Below are positions 10,101 to 20,881 of a stretch of DNA of 64,000 nt, one piece after another. Every line of letters starts with the position of its first letter. Position 1 is the first letter of the stretch. The notes under the pieces are model-generated. The model saw only the letters and a list, made by a program, of their open reading frames with translations, had not been told where the DNA came from and did no database searches. A program made the position numbers and the translations under genes. Location of the stretch: positions 1 to 64,000 of the forward strand of contig SJOL01008686.1 of assembly GCA_004794785.1 (NCBI GenBank), read 5' to 3'. The DNA comes from Opisthorchis felineus. Its lineage: Eukaryota > Platyhelminthes > Trematoda > Opisthorchiida > Opisthorchiidae.

Positions 10101-12352
10101 ATGGACGATGGCGTAAAAAACCATCCTGTGGTGAGTGCCCCTGAATTCAAACTCGGCACAGTTCTTTCTCGAAAATGGGCCATTGACTTCTCTGGAAAGT
10201 AAGTTTTGCCAGATCGCCACTTTTCTCGACAGTAGATCGAAGTCCTCTGGGCAAAGCAGTGCTGCTGCTGCTCTATCCGAATTGCATCCCCCTGGTTACG
10301 TAGATCGATCGTTTCCTGCCGGTCCAGTAAAGGACTCGGATTCACAGCTTGTCGTACAGCGTAGCTGGAACATCGCACTAGCGCCTTTGCGTCAGATACC
10401 TATGAACTTGTTCATAATGTGGATATGTGGGAACTCAATATCCATCTTCCCACTGATGTCGGTGATTATGCTGTTCCATCGACCAATTCAAGCCCTCCTC
10501 TCTTGTCAGTCAAGTGAGTTTGCTTGGTTGCGGTGCCCCATCCTTAGCGTGCACGACCTCATTACCCTTCGTGATATTATTGTTTCAAATTGTTTATACG
10601 AGTGGGGTGTATTTGGTAGGACTGTTTTTTTTACAAGACGCAGTCGTTTTTTGAACATATGCCCGTCAACTTTTGCACTCCAAGCTAATCTGCTTCACGT
10701 TTATCGTTTGAGAACTTGTGTACTCAGCGTAATCCTATTTTTCTCAAACATCTTTGTCGTATTTTAACTTAGTATTATCAAAACTGAAGCGACTGTACTC
10801 GACTTTTGCTGAATATACATGCACTTATTTCCAGGAAGGCACACAACTGTTGGGTTATGAGGGTGTGTAATGCTCTTAAGGCCAAGGTATACTCCATACA
10901 TTAACGAGTACGTTATTTCGGAACTCATCCTTTATTATTTATCACCTCACTGTGCAGGATAAAGTGTTTCTTAATGTCACTGCACTCCCAAGCCTTAGGT
11001 CCAGATATGCGATGATATTAGATATGAATCCGACTTAAGTGATAAGTTCTATCACACCCTGACAAAAATTGTTATAAGCACCCTCCTATTTGTGAATTAC
11101 GGCTGACTAGGGGACGCCGAAGACGGTTACTTTCAGAAGGAAGTCAATGCTTTCCTTTTGGTAAGCGAGCGTACCATCTTCCGTTTTGGGGGCGAGATGG
11201 CTCAAGTGGCTAGAGCACGAATCTGCTGACCGGAAGGTCCGTAGTTCGAACCCGACCTCTGCCTCTGGACTTCCCCTGCCTAGGCTTGGGCAGCTTGACA
11301 GTATCCCAGCCCTCGTGCTTCCTCCGGATGGCATGGCAGCTAGGCACCGAAAGGGTGTTACAGCTGAACAATTTTTTTCGTTTTGAAGCACTTCGGGTCC
11401 TTCATTTTTTGCATTCATCTTTACTTTTTATCTCAGGATTTTTTGACAGTGTGGGAGAGCTCAGTAACCTCGTCTCTCCAGTTCAACGAATATCATAAGT
11501 GAAACTCCTGTTCCGGTGCAAGGAAAGATTGAGCCAAACAACTTGCAATAGGACCTAGCGTCGCATTTTTCTTTGTTGCGGGCGCACAAATCCGGCGTCA
11601 TTTACACGGCACGTTCATTTGTCATTTTATTCCACTTCGATCAATCTGCATATCTTAACTCGCACCCGATGGTTTGCGTCCAATAACTGACTGTTTTTTG
11701 TTAGAATAACTTCACTTCTTAAACTTGCAACGTGTGCGATTTCGCACATGTTGTGTTGATCGGAGTAATTTAGAGAAGATAGCAGATAGAAAGAGAGGTC
11801 CCACCAGGGTTATCGAAATAACGTTAGCCTAGGACAGTGTTTCTAACGCGCGCTGTCACCAGAGTGAGTGAGTCTGTTTGGTGACTGGTTAGGTGCGTAC
11901 CGTTCGATGGGCGATTGAAACTGACCTAATTTTCGGAAACCAAATTCCCAGAGCCTCGTCAGGCTGACCTATTCCCTGGCGATATTTGCACAAGCCGACT
12001 GAGACTAGCCGCCTTTTCATCGATCAGTTATGGAATTTCCAATAGTAGTGTGACTTACTGTCATGTACTTTTATTCGAGATGCAGACACCATTTACATTA
12101 GTAATTAGTAATGCTTCACTGTATCTGGTGCACGTTTTACCGGCTTTCGTTTCTTTGTTAGCCTTTAGTTTGATCGAAGGAGATCAAGCTCCACTTCAAT
12201 GCGCAGTGTACGTGTTGGGCAATCTGGTCACTATTGGTCTGGCAATGTATAAATGTCATACGATGGGTTTATTACCAACCTATTCTTCGGACTGGCTGGC
12301 TTTTGTAGAACCTCCAACGGTAAGTGATGTTGATATTTCCATACTAAACTAG
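10101..12352 (+). CDS. EMC4: ER membrane protein complex subunit 4 (EMC4), three exons
   Basis: EMC4 is a small membrane subunit of the EMC, which inserts transmembrane and tail-anchored proteins into the ER membrane. Exons: 10101-10198, 10233-10513, 12162-12319, all with GT-AG ends and matching phases. Exon 1 has RKWAIDFSG, matching the conserved K-W-A-I-x-x-S-G. Exon 2 has [10 protein letters not shown] and then [20 protein letters not shown], the family hallmark, leading into hydrophobic membrane segments. Exon 3 has [20 protein letters not shown] and then LAFVEPP, the conserved C-terminal block. The three exons encode 179 residues; the family is about 183. After 12319 there is a GTAAGT donor, but reading through gives a stop at 12352 (190 residues), so a short last exon elsewhere is possible. 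Intron 1 is only 34 bases; intron 2 holds a SINE. An AATAAA lies at 12784. Confidence 0.92.
11190..11381 (+). repeat. tRNA-derived SINE, copy 4, in EMC4 intron 2
   Basis: Full-length copy with B box AGTTCGAACCC and the body block GCCTAGGCTTGGGCAGCTTG, ending in a T run. Same orientation as the host gene. Confidence 0.85.
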
Positions 12353-12496
12353 TCATTCCTTTCTTCTTCTGTATCGTACTATAGCACTGTTGTTGCTCAA
12401 GTTGTTTCCGACCACCCACTCCTTCCGTTGCGAGCAAACACGGCCAACGCCACAAGTTATCCTCACTTATGATACACACTTGCTAATTCGCATTCA

Positions 12497-12682
12497 TACG
12501 CGACATAGCTCAACAGATGAAGCGCGAAGCTACTGACCGGAAGGCCACTGATTCGATCCCGACCGTGGCTTTTCGGTTGCACCTGTCTAAGCGTTGGCAG
12601 CCAGACGGTGTCTCGGCCCTGCTGTTTATTTTTAGATGTGTTGCGGTCGTGCACCGAAACAGGGACTCAACTGAACCACACC
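12497..12682 (+). repeat. tRNA-derived SINE, old copy
   Basis: Recognisable by GACATAGCTCAAC, ACTGACCGGAAGG, GATTCGATCCC and a 3' ACTGAACCAC. Much more diverged than copies 1-4, so an older insertion. Confidence 0.6.
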
Positions 12683-12709
12683 GAGAGAACGCCGCTCGTG
12701 GCAAGTGTT

Positions 12710-12800
12710 CAAACTACTAACGGGCAGGTCTTGTTTCTAGGCTTTTCAGTATAGATTGGCTTCACTCACAGGACGAAATCCCCAATAAAACTCTTCATTG
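12710..12800 (+). repeat. Dispersed repeat fragment (family with CTTACAGGACGAAAT)
   Basis: Contains CTTCACTCACAGGACGAAAT. The same block appears at 17.41-17.45 kb and about 28.75 kb, each after a CTACTA motif, so it belongs to a dispersed family that I cannot name. Confidence 0.4.
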
Positions 12801-13499
12801 TTTTCACGCTGGTGTGGTTAAGATTTCCGGTGTCCGACCACACCTTCACTTCCCTGTGCTAACATACTACACGGGAGCTCGATCAGGTGGAGATCAAGGA
12901 TACGAGTTGGCAAGTCGGACACCATCGGGAAACAGAACAAGAAGCCAGCCCTTGAGGGACGTGGGAGACGTGAATTCCAGCGTACTCCTGCCGAAAATAC
13001 CTAGGTTTCTTGTCTACTCATGACAACGGCTGCCAATGTTGCGTATTCTAATGCCTGGATGTAGGCAGCAGATCACTCAGTGACCTTTCAGCAATGTCTA
13101 TTCCTCTCCAACCTGCGCCTCCTGATTGGACCTAATTTCTTCTGCTTCCATGTGTCTGGTTGGGTGGTCTGAACTGATAGTTTAGCTCCATCGCTGACAC
13201 TCTAGTCCAAGGTGAGAAATCCACGATGAATTCCCATTAATCGGCGACGGACATGATTTCGAATCCATGTTCTGAAACACGGGAATATCTTAACGAACAG
13301 GGTTTGCACGTGTCGAAGATTGCCAAGGTCCGGCGGTTTCTGAATGGTTAAGACTGCGCTACTCGAATCTCATGATGTTGCACATTACGTGGATGGGTAA
13401 AACAGCTCTAAACTATTGCCGAAGGACCTACCACGTTGAGGGCTAGTAACACGGTTTGGGTTATCCTGGGCAAGGAAGCCAAAATAGCTGATGGATACC

Positions 13500-14370
13500 T
13501 CTCCTGTTAGCTAATTCAATCCGTAGTCGAACGTTGAATGTGGTCCGTAATTTCTTTCAACAAATTTTCGCAGGCACTAAGGCTAGTCAGGTGGAGAATA
13601 GACACCACCGATTGGTTCACACATCAAGTTACTGGCGGTCGGCACATCAACTGCAGTTTTACTCTCGGCTTACTTATTGCAGGCACTTTCGCTCTTCAGG
13701 CGGGACGAAGTCCACCTTCGGTGGCAGCTGCTAGATCTGCAAAAATTGCCACCCAGTGCTAGTTGCATTGACAGAGTCTGTGGACCACGCGGACACAAGT
13801 TGTTCCGTATTGCCTTTGTTTGCAATGAGGCAAGTCAGTCGTTTTCCTCCAAGGCGACAACGTCACTGTTGACTTGATCTAGGGGCCAGCGTTCGAGAAT
13901 TTCATCGTCATAATTGTGTAACAGACGTTGGGACCATTGTAGACGTCACTTTTGAAGAAGCTGAGGTAGGCTTTGTGGGTCGTAAAAATGCGTCCGGATC
14001 TCAGCAGTATTCCTCCTAGGCATCAGTGGTAAAAAAACCTAGCTTCCGAATATCCTCTCCTCGTAGCGGCCACGTTTTGCGGGCGTAAATTGGGGTTGGA
14101 CGCATCCGGACAGCGTTCAAGACCCGGAGTTTTGTGTTTGAGCTCACCACAATGCATTGTTCAGCTGCCTGAGAGCGCTGTCAATCCGGAGAGGTTCTTT
14201 AATCTGTCCGTTGAGTGTGCTGGTTAAACGCAGGGACTCGAACGAAGTAATTTGTTCTATCCATTTGTCGCCTAGGTTGTTGGGTCCACACAGGTTGAGG
14301 AAAACATGGCTGTCGTCGGGTCTGTTTCCAGTCTGGAATGCGTTGGAAATGTAATATTCAGTAGAATAGC
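13500..14370 (-). mobile_element. Decayed RTE-type LINE, RT C-terminal part
   Basis: On the minus strand one finds FESLRLTSTLNGQIKEPLRI and then KTWPLRGEDIRKLGFF, resembling the RTE blocks that follow the palm (S-x-x-N-G-Q-x-K-E-E-I, then C-E-T-W-P-L-R-x-E-D-x-R-K-L). Many stops. The ends are approximate. Confidence 0.5.
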
Positions 14371-14399
14371 CAGCGTGCCTGAGAGGTTTGTTTGTCTTC

Positions 14400-17290
14400 C
14401 CTTATCGGGCGCTTTTCCCGAACAGACTGTTACCGTACACGACAGCGGTATGTCATGTATAATGTATTTTCCACGTTTTTTTCAATTAGCGAGTGCTGCA
14501 TAAAGTTCTGCATATCTCACTACCTGATCATCGTTCTACATTTCAGAATGCCGAATGGTCAGCTGGTGGACCTGTAATATGATTTTGCTTCATGAAGAAA
14601 CGCTGCTCCTGGCCTATGTGATTTGACGTGTTCTTACTTGTTTGATGCTCAGCTATAATGTACGATCCATGTGTTATCAGTTTTTTAAGATTTCCGGTGC
14701 AACAGAAGAGTGAAGATTACATTGCATTGCATTTCAATAGTAGAATAAGTAAGGTCGTAGCTGGGTTCAATTGATGAGGACGGTGGCCAACCTTATTTAC
14801 CGTGGATGACTCGTCTTGGTTGAATTAATCCAAAGGCGGTTTTATCTGGGGACAATTCATCACCAGACTGATTCGTTGCGGGGTCGCGAAACCCCTGTTT
14901 TGATATCTGTTGATATGGTCTGGCTGCGAGTGATGATCGGTCGCGATATAGCCGAACAACTCAGGACACTTTATCCTTGGGACACACTAGGTTTCAGGAC
15001 AACTAACTGCCGGGACATTAAATTTCGAGACCCGTTGTCATCATATGGTGACCCCTGCGATGAGAAAATTTTGGTGGCATGGGATTATCCTTCACTACAG
15101 TTCACTGTTGAGGGAAGAAGCTCTTTAGTTTCTGGTTTTTCAAATGGTTATCTTACTCCCTAGAATCACAACACCCTGCCCCTAGCCCAGAATTACTTCT
15201 TGACGGTCACATGAAACGGGTCGCCTCGCGAGCACTGCCGATACAGTGTATCAGCACTTCAGCGATTGGCTGACACAAGCTTGGGAGATGAGGGCGGCTC
15301 CATTTATCGCAAGACAGTTTGAAGTTTCGAAGGCAGGAGCATGGACCGAGGATTCCACCAACTACCATTGTTCTGGTTCGTATTCGAATGAATTTTGAGT
15401 TAGAATTCAGCAGAAAAGTTGCAGGTTTTGTAATAACATGAGTGGTATATGTTGATGACCGCCTTATAGGTTCACCGTGTTGCTTGTCAAGTATGTGAGA
15501 ATGCTGTTTTCGCCTCCAGAAGAAGGAAGATATTCCGTTGTACACCAATAAACGGTGTTTAAAACACGCAACTAATATCTCATCTCTTTGTTCGGTAAAT
15601 TGTGCAATATCGTTGTCATTGGTCAATTATACGGGTGTGTGCCTCCATCCATGAGATTTTGTTACACCCTCAGGAGAGGGCAGTTTAGTAGTCTTTTCCA
15701 TGTTATTTGATATTCCATCCCGTAAGGATTCTACGACATTACTTTTTGCTGTTTATTGTCAGTACCAGCCACTTCGAACAAACAGCCTGTATCGTTTTTC
15801 ATGCCAGACTCATTTTAGAAACGGTACTGAAAAAAAGATCCCGATCGATCCACCTTCACTATTTTCACCTTTTTCTGCCCGTCCGTTCGCACTGTGGTGC
15901 AGCCCTATGTGTTTCCGCAGAACGGTGGCTAGATTCAGTGACGTTCCTGTTTAGATGCGACTCTGAGAAGGAAATTGGACAAATATATTTCGAAAAGAAA
16001 AATATTAAGGCGGGTTTCTCGAAAAACGTAAAACCCCAAGCTTGCAACACAGTTGATGTCTAATATGAAGAAACCGGTTCATCCGCATTTGCTTTTCAAA
16101 CGTGAAATGTCTGCAAGAAGACTCCGGAGAATCCATGAAAGAAGATTCTTTGCTGCCCGTCCACGTGTCTCTCACAGACCGTCAACTAGTCAGAGAAGGG
16201 TTAAAAGGCAGGCTTCTCCTGCAAGCCACGTGTATTGGTTGAACATTGTTCAAGCGAGTACCGGAAGATCTGACAACTGGACACCGCATGTACATAACGA
16301 CAACTCCCATATCTGTTACTAACTGGCAGTAAACCTGCCAAAAGTGCCGTTCGGCGTAGGCTGACCAGTCATCTGTTTGCTAGGTTTCTGACCACTGCAG
16401 AAGCCATTAACGCGGAATTCAACAGCCTGAACCTTGTATTCGAAAGCGATTGGCACAGTCGCTAGCTAGTCACGTGATAGGATCTCGTGACTCTCGTACT
16501 TTGTGCCAGTTTTGTACCTTCCACGATCTGATCTTTGACTGCTGAATTTTATTGACAGTATCTCTCATTATCGATTTTACTATGCCCCCTATGTATGTCA
16601 GTCTGGGGGAAATCAAAACCTTCACTCAATGTGTGTTCTAAAGTATTGCCAATACTAGGCTCCTTCAGCATAATGGTTTATAGGGCCGGGGTTTACGTGC
16701 TCGAAGAACTTGCAAAGATGCATTTGAAACAGAGACAAAATAGACATCCTGCAATGAATGACTTCCGTTCGGTTCGTTCGATGTACGGCGATCCACTAGG
16801 GCGACCAACTCTTGTGACCACGACCACTCTACTAATGCTACCCACTCAATAAAAACTCATCGGTGAAAAACTACCTTGATCAATCACATCGCTAACGCGT
16901 GAACACACTAGCCGGGTGTGCGATTTCACTAACGTCCAGCGTATACTGGAGGAGTGACCAGCTTGTCTCGTTTGTCAGGTGCTCTGGGTTCACATCCCAT
17001 CATGTCCAAGTTTTGTCATTGCTTTCGCGCACCAAAAAGGACGAAACTCGCATCCAGTGTCCTCTTTGGTGTGCGCAAACCGAAATGGCTATGACAAGAT
17101 AAGAAAACTGTCAAACCGAGTGAAGTGGATTCAGTCTCTCCTAATCTCCAGATTGGTTAGTTTTCTGCACATCCTTCTCTCTGCACAAGGTCCATCACTG
17201 TTTGCTGATCTGCTAGGTTCAGTGGATTGTTTTCTCTTTTTTAAGGCTAACACTAGTCGTATCTGTGGCTGATGTGTAAAACAACGGCAC
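14400..17290. other. No recognised gene; several unassigned open frames
   Basis: Contains open frames of 115-139 codons (14816-15163 plus, 15207-15626 minus, 15707-16063 plus). None shows a motif I recognise, and none has convincing splice context. Probably old repeat DNA between EMC4 and the ECM29 3' end. Confidence 0.35.
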
Positions 17291-17299
17291 CATGTCGTC

Positions 17300-17455
17300 T
17301 TCAGCTACTAGCCGAAAAAGTCCGAGTCACCCTGGAGATCCGTGAGATATCCACTGATGATGATTCCTAGTAAGGTTAAAACAGCTGTATAATACCTCTC
17401 GGATTTTTGCTATAGCTTGATTTCACTTACAGGACGAAATCTCGCTTGGGAAGTC
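17300..17455 (+). repeat. Dispersed repeat, second copy
   Basis: Shares AGATCCGTGAGAT, a run of similar spacing, and CACTTACAGGACGAAATCTC with the copy at 28.64-28.79 kb. Function unknown. Confidence 0.5.
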
Positions 17456-17536
17456 CTCGAATTTCATACTACGAACTGCGACAACAAACGTCTGTGAAAG
17501 TGAGTGGTGACTGCATGTTCGTTCAAGTACCCAGTA

Positions 17537-17730
17537 GTAAGAGATGGCTCAGTGGTTAAAGCGCGAATTTACTGACCAGAAGGTTCACGGTTCGAGCCCA
17601 ACCCCTGGCATCTCGATTGCCCCTACCTAGGCTTGCGCAACCTGACAGTGTCCCGGCCCTCATGCTTCCTTCGGGTGGCATGGCAGCTAGGCACCGAAAG
17701 GGTTCCACAGCTGAACCATTATTATTTATT
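17537..17730 (+). repeat. tRNA-derived SINE, copy 5
   Basis: Full length: GAGATGGCTCAGTGGTTAAA A box, GGTTCGAGCCC B box, tail ATTATTATT. Confidence 0.85.
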
Positions 17731-17759
17731 AAGAAGAGACTGTAGACCGAATAAGTGGC

Positions 17760-18470
17760 ACGCCTAAAGAAAAGCATGGTACTGTGAACGACAGCTTTTA
17801 TGGCCTGTGGAAAGATATCTATGACTTTCGGTTATCTCAGATTATTCCTAGAAGGTTTTTTGTAGGACTTTGCTAATTCACTATTACCGTGAGGGGTTGA
17901 GGCGTGGCACCCCTGATTGCTACTGTGATCAATTTCACAATACCAGATGACACCACAGCGACCACACTCGCTTGTTCCCGTCAGGCTATCTTGTGAGACT
18001 TCTGTAAAGCAAAGAGCTGCAAAGCAGTGAGACTTTCCGCTGACTTGGTCCGTCGGCTAACACTACATCAGTATGACCTTAGTGCTCTGTTGTATCTTTG
18101 TTGCTACGCTATCGTCAAGGTTTTGAAGGCCAAACTTGACCGCAAATCAGGACGCCATTTGTAAAACGGTGGTACTAGTCCCAGTTTTTATCACCATCAT
18201 TTTATGTCCATTCAAGCGGACGGGGAAGTAAACTAAGGCTGTGCAAATGAAGAAGAAGGGTCAGCCAGATTTACCGTTGACCGGAGCAACGCTTGTACAA
18301 CACGTGAAAGCTAAGTTCAAGCGAAAGGAATCAAATAGATATAAATGAAACCAAATAGTTGACGCTATCTGATATCTAACCTTCGTTATAGCTAATGTCG
18401 GCGTCCCAGCAAACAGTGCAGCTGTCGGTCAGGTGGCATTTGACCTATTCACCGATCTAATGAAGAGACC
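17760..18470. other. No recognisable feature
   Basis: Between SINE copy 5 and an RTE fragment. I see no coding motif or repeat of the families used here. Confidence 0.35.
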
Positions 18471-18479
18471 GAAAGCTCT

Positions 18480-19100
18480 GGTGGACAGTGAAAGCTCAAG
18501 AGATGGAGAAGGTTTTTGTCACTGAAAATAGCCGTTACTTCTACCACTTGATACGACAGACTGATCCGAGGAAGGTAACTATCAATGAAAGGACAAGTGA
18601 AAAAGACTGTACAATAATTCATTCGCACACTCACCTGTTGGAAAGATGGGCCCGAACACTTTGGGGGCGAGTTTGACTGACCTCTCGCAACATGGCCCAT
18701 AGAGAAAATAGATGCGGGTGAATGGGATGTAAACTCCAATGGCTCATCAGAAGAGATAAAGTAAGAGATGTACCCGCTGGAACGTGAGTAGGCACCAGGA
18801 CCAGACGGTTTGTATCCAGCCCTCTTTAAAGTGGAAAACCTCAGGTGATCTAATTGAGAAAAATTTACTGGTGCTATATGGAGGAGAGAGAAGTTGTCCG
18901 TGAAATGGGACACATCAACAATCATCCCTCCCTACCTCCAACAAAGGTACGTGGACACCCAGTTCTGTTTCTCAGCTCACAAACCGTGCACCGAAGTGCA
19001 ATGGTTCCAGCTCGTATAACTTCGTTCACCGAGTATCATCGGAATAAGGGAATGATAGCCACGCGTTAGATGCGACGGCCCAGTCAGTTCATTCACGTCA
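18480..19100 (+). mobile_element. RTE-type LINE fragment (linker and first RT block)
   Basis: Reads IRQTDPRK, then LERWARTLW, then (after stops) LERExAPGPDGLYPALFK, the A-P-G-P-D-x-x-x-P-A-L-F-K block of RTE reverse transcriptase. Stops in every frame. Confidence 0.7.
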
Positions 19101-19337
19101 AATACTTTTGATTATCCGGTGTGCTCAACGTCTGTGACCAAACGCCTCGGGAGTGTTATAGGCAGGTGAGCAAGACCCAAGCAGAAGATCCATTGATGGC
19201 ATATTCACTCTACGCCAGATGCAGGGATGGTGACGCTGTCTCCAGCAACCAAAAAAGGTCGTCCTAGTCGTCTTTCCGCGCAAATCTATTGTGATTAATG
19301 ACCTACGCTGCGCAGACGTCCAGCGTATGAACGGGAG

Positions 19338-19408
19338 TATCTCCCCTCTTGTGCTTCTCTCGAGTGGCATGCCAGCTAGGTACAGTTAAGTATTACAGTT
19401 GAACGATA
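19338..19408 (+). repeat. tRNA-derived SINE, 3' fragment
   Basis: Only the body end is present (GTGCTTCTCTCGAGTGGCAT to GTTGAACGATAG). Confidence 0.6.
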
Positions 19409-19793
19409 GCTTTTGTCTTGTCATATTGTTCCTAGGACCCTTAGGTCAGCGACAAGTCCCATTTTGTGACTATCATCAACTACAGAGGCTCACGTACATG
19501 GTACCAAAGCGGGTGAAGAACTTCATTTCACACGGACCAGGTAATGATAAGAAACATGAATACGCAAGACTGATTACGGCAAAACGACGGGATTTAACAC
19601 ACCAATCAGGACCGGAATGACATCGCCCATATGAAACGACAGTTAGTTAAGAAGCAACGAGGTCGAATCAGTGATATCCACGTGCAAATTAGCCCGAAAA
19701 TAAAGGCTATGGATTTGAGGTAGAGGATCCAGAACGTTCAAAGATAAGCATGTAATGGAGCAATTTGTTGGCAATGACCAGGGTCGTTGGATG

Positions 19794-20881
19794 TTACAGG
19801 CTTTTCAGTAAGTCAGCAGAGCAGTCACGCAAGCTGGCCACAACATCATTGGAAAAGCTGCGTAGAATTTGGGTGACCTGGTCGCGACAGAGTGATAAGA
19901 ACGCTGAAAAAGAAGGGCGAAAAATGGGAGGTTGACAGGATATATGGATGTCGGTAGATGTACGTGGAACTGCGAATGATATGCGAGAACAGAACCAACC
20001 TGGGTGCCGCAACAGGGTAGCCACACAACCGAGAGCATGCTCACGCAGAAGCTGAGATTTGGGGTTTTCGGCCGCCTGTTTGATGCGAACGAGCAGGTCC
20101 TTCAACTCCAGTTCAACAAGCGGCTTTCCAGTTTTCTCCACACTGGTAACTAGTTGGCTGCTCTGTTCAGGCGTCAATCTGGCCGAGGAGAATGTACAGA
20201 ACAGTAATGAATAAGTTACGTGACAGATAACAAAACGAAGAAGGATCAGATTGCTTGATCGTTGCAAACGCAACCATGAAATGGTCGATAGATGCGTGAA
20301 TGATGGATTCATCGGATTCAACATTGTAAACTCATCCACGAACAATCATCTAGTTTACTTCCGTGTGGGTTATCCTTTTGAAGCCCGTTAAGTTACTTGC
20401 GCATTGTTTTCGTATCGGTTTTTAGGGCTTCCCAAACTCATTCCGAATTTCAGTATGCCCATATTCCAGAACAAGGCCGAAACGAATTGTTGCTAGTTCG
20501 ACTGAGTATAAAAGGGCGAACAGGGGCAACACAATCGGTCACACACTCAACGTGCGACTACCTGGAACGCCGTCGAGTTGCTTCCCTAAAGTTCCACTTT
20601 TGAGTGGTGTCATTAGTGAGTGAACGATACGGAAGAGATACCAATGTCATTGGCACGCCAACACTGTAAGGCCAGTAAGCATCGCTCGAAGCTTGCGGTA
20701 AGATAAAGAATCCATTCTACTGACAAAGGAGGATATCCATTTACCTAATAAACGGGAAAAGCAGTTCGCACTCACTTAGCCATGATTCCAAGGACACTGG
20801 CCAGACTGGCCGCTTGCACGCGTCGACTGCTGTGGGAGAGTACGAAGTTTAATAGCTGGATAGTCTCCGCGAACCGTTTCA
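19794..20881 (-). CDS. ECM29: ECM29 exons 31-33 (C-terminus)
   Basis: Exon 31 (20881-20776): [20 protein letters not shown], matching L-E-N-K-T-Y-S-S-V-R-T-E-A-L-S-V-I. Exon 32 (20178-20000): [20 protein letters not shown], matching the T-S-E-S-R-V-L-L region. Exon 33 (19903-19794): [20 protein letters not shown], ending with S-L and TAA at 19796-19794; other ECM29 proteins end E-L-Q-E-K-A-A-L-L-K-K-T-L-E-N-L-E. Phases agree throughout. Confidence 0.78.

Noticed and set aside
19794..20881. A separate HEAT-repeat gene downstream of ECM29
   Set aside because: Its residues align with the last part of ECM29 and its first exon lacks a start, so it is the end of the same gene.
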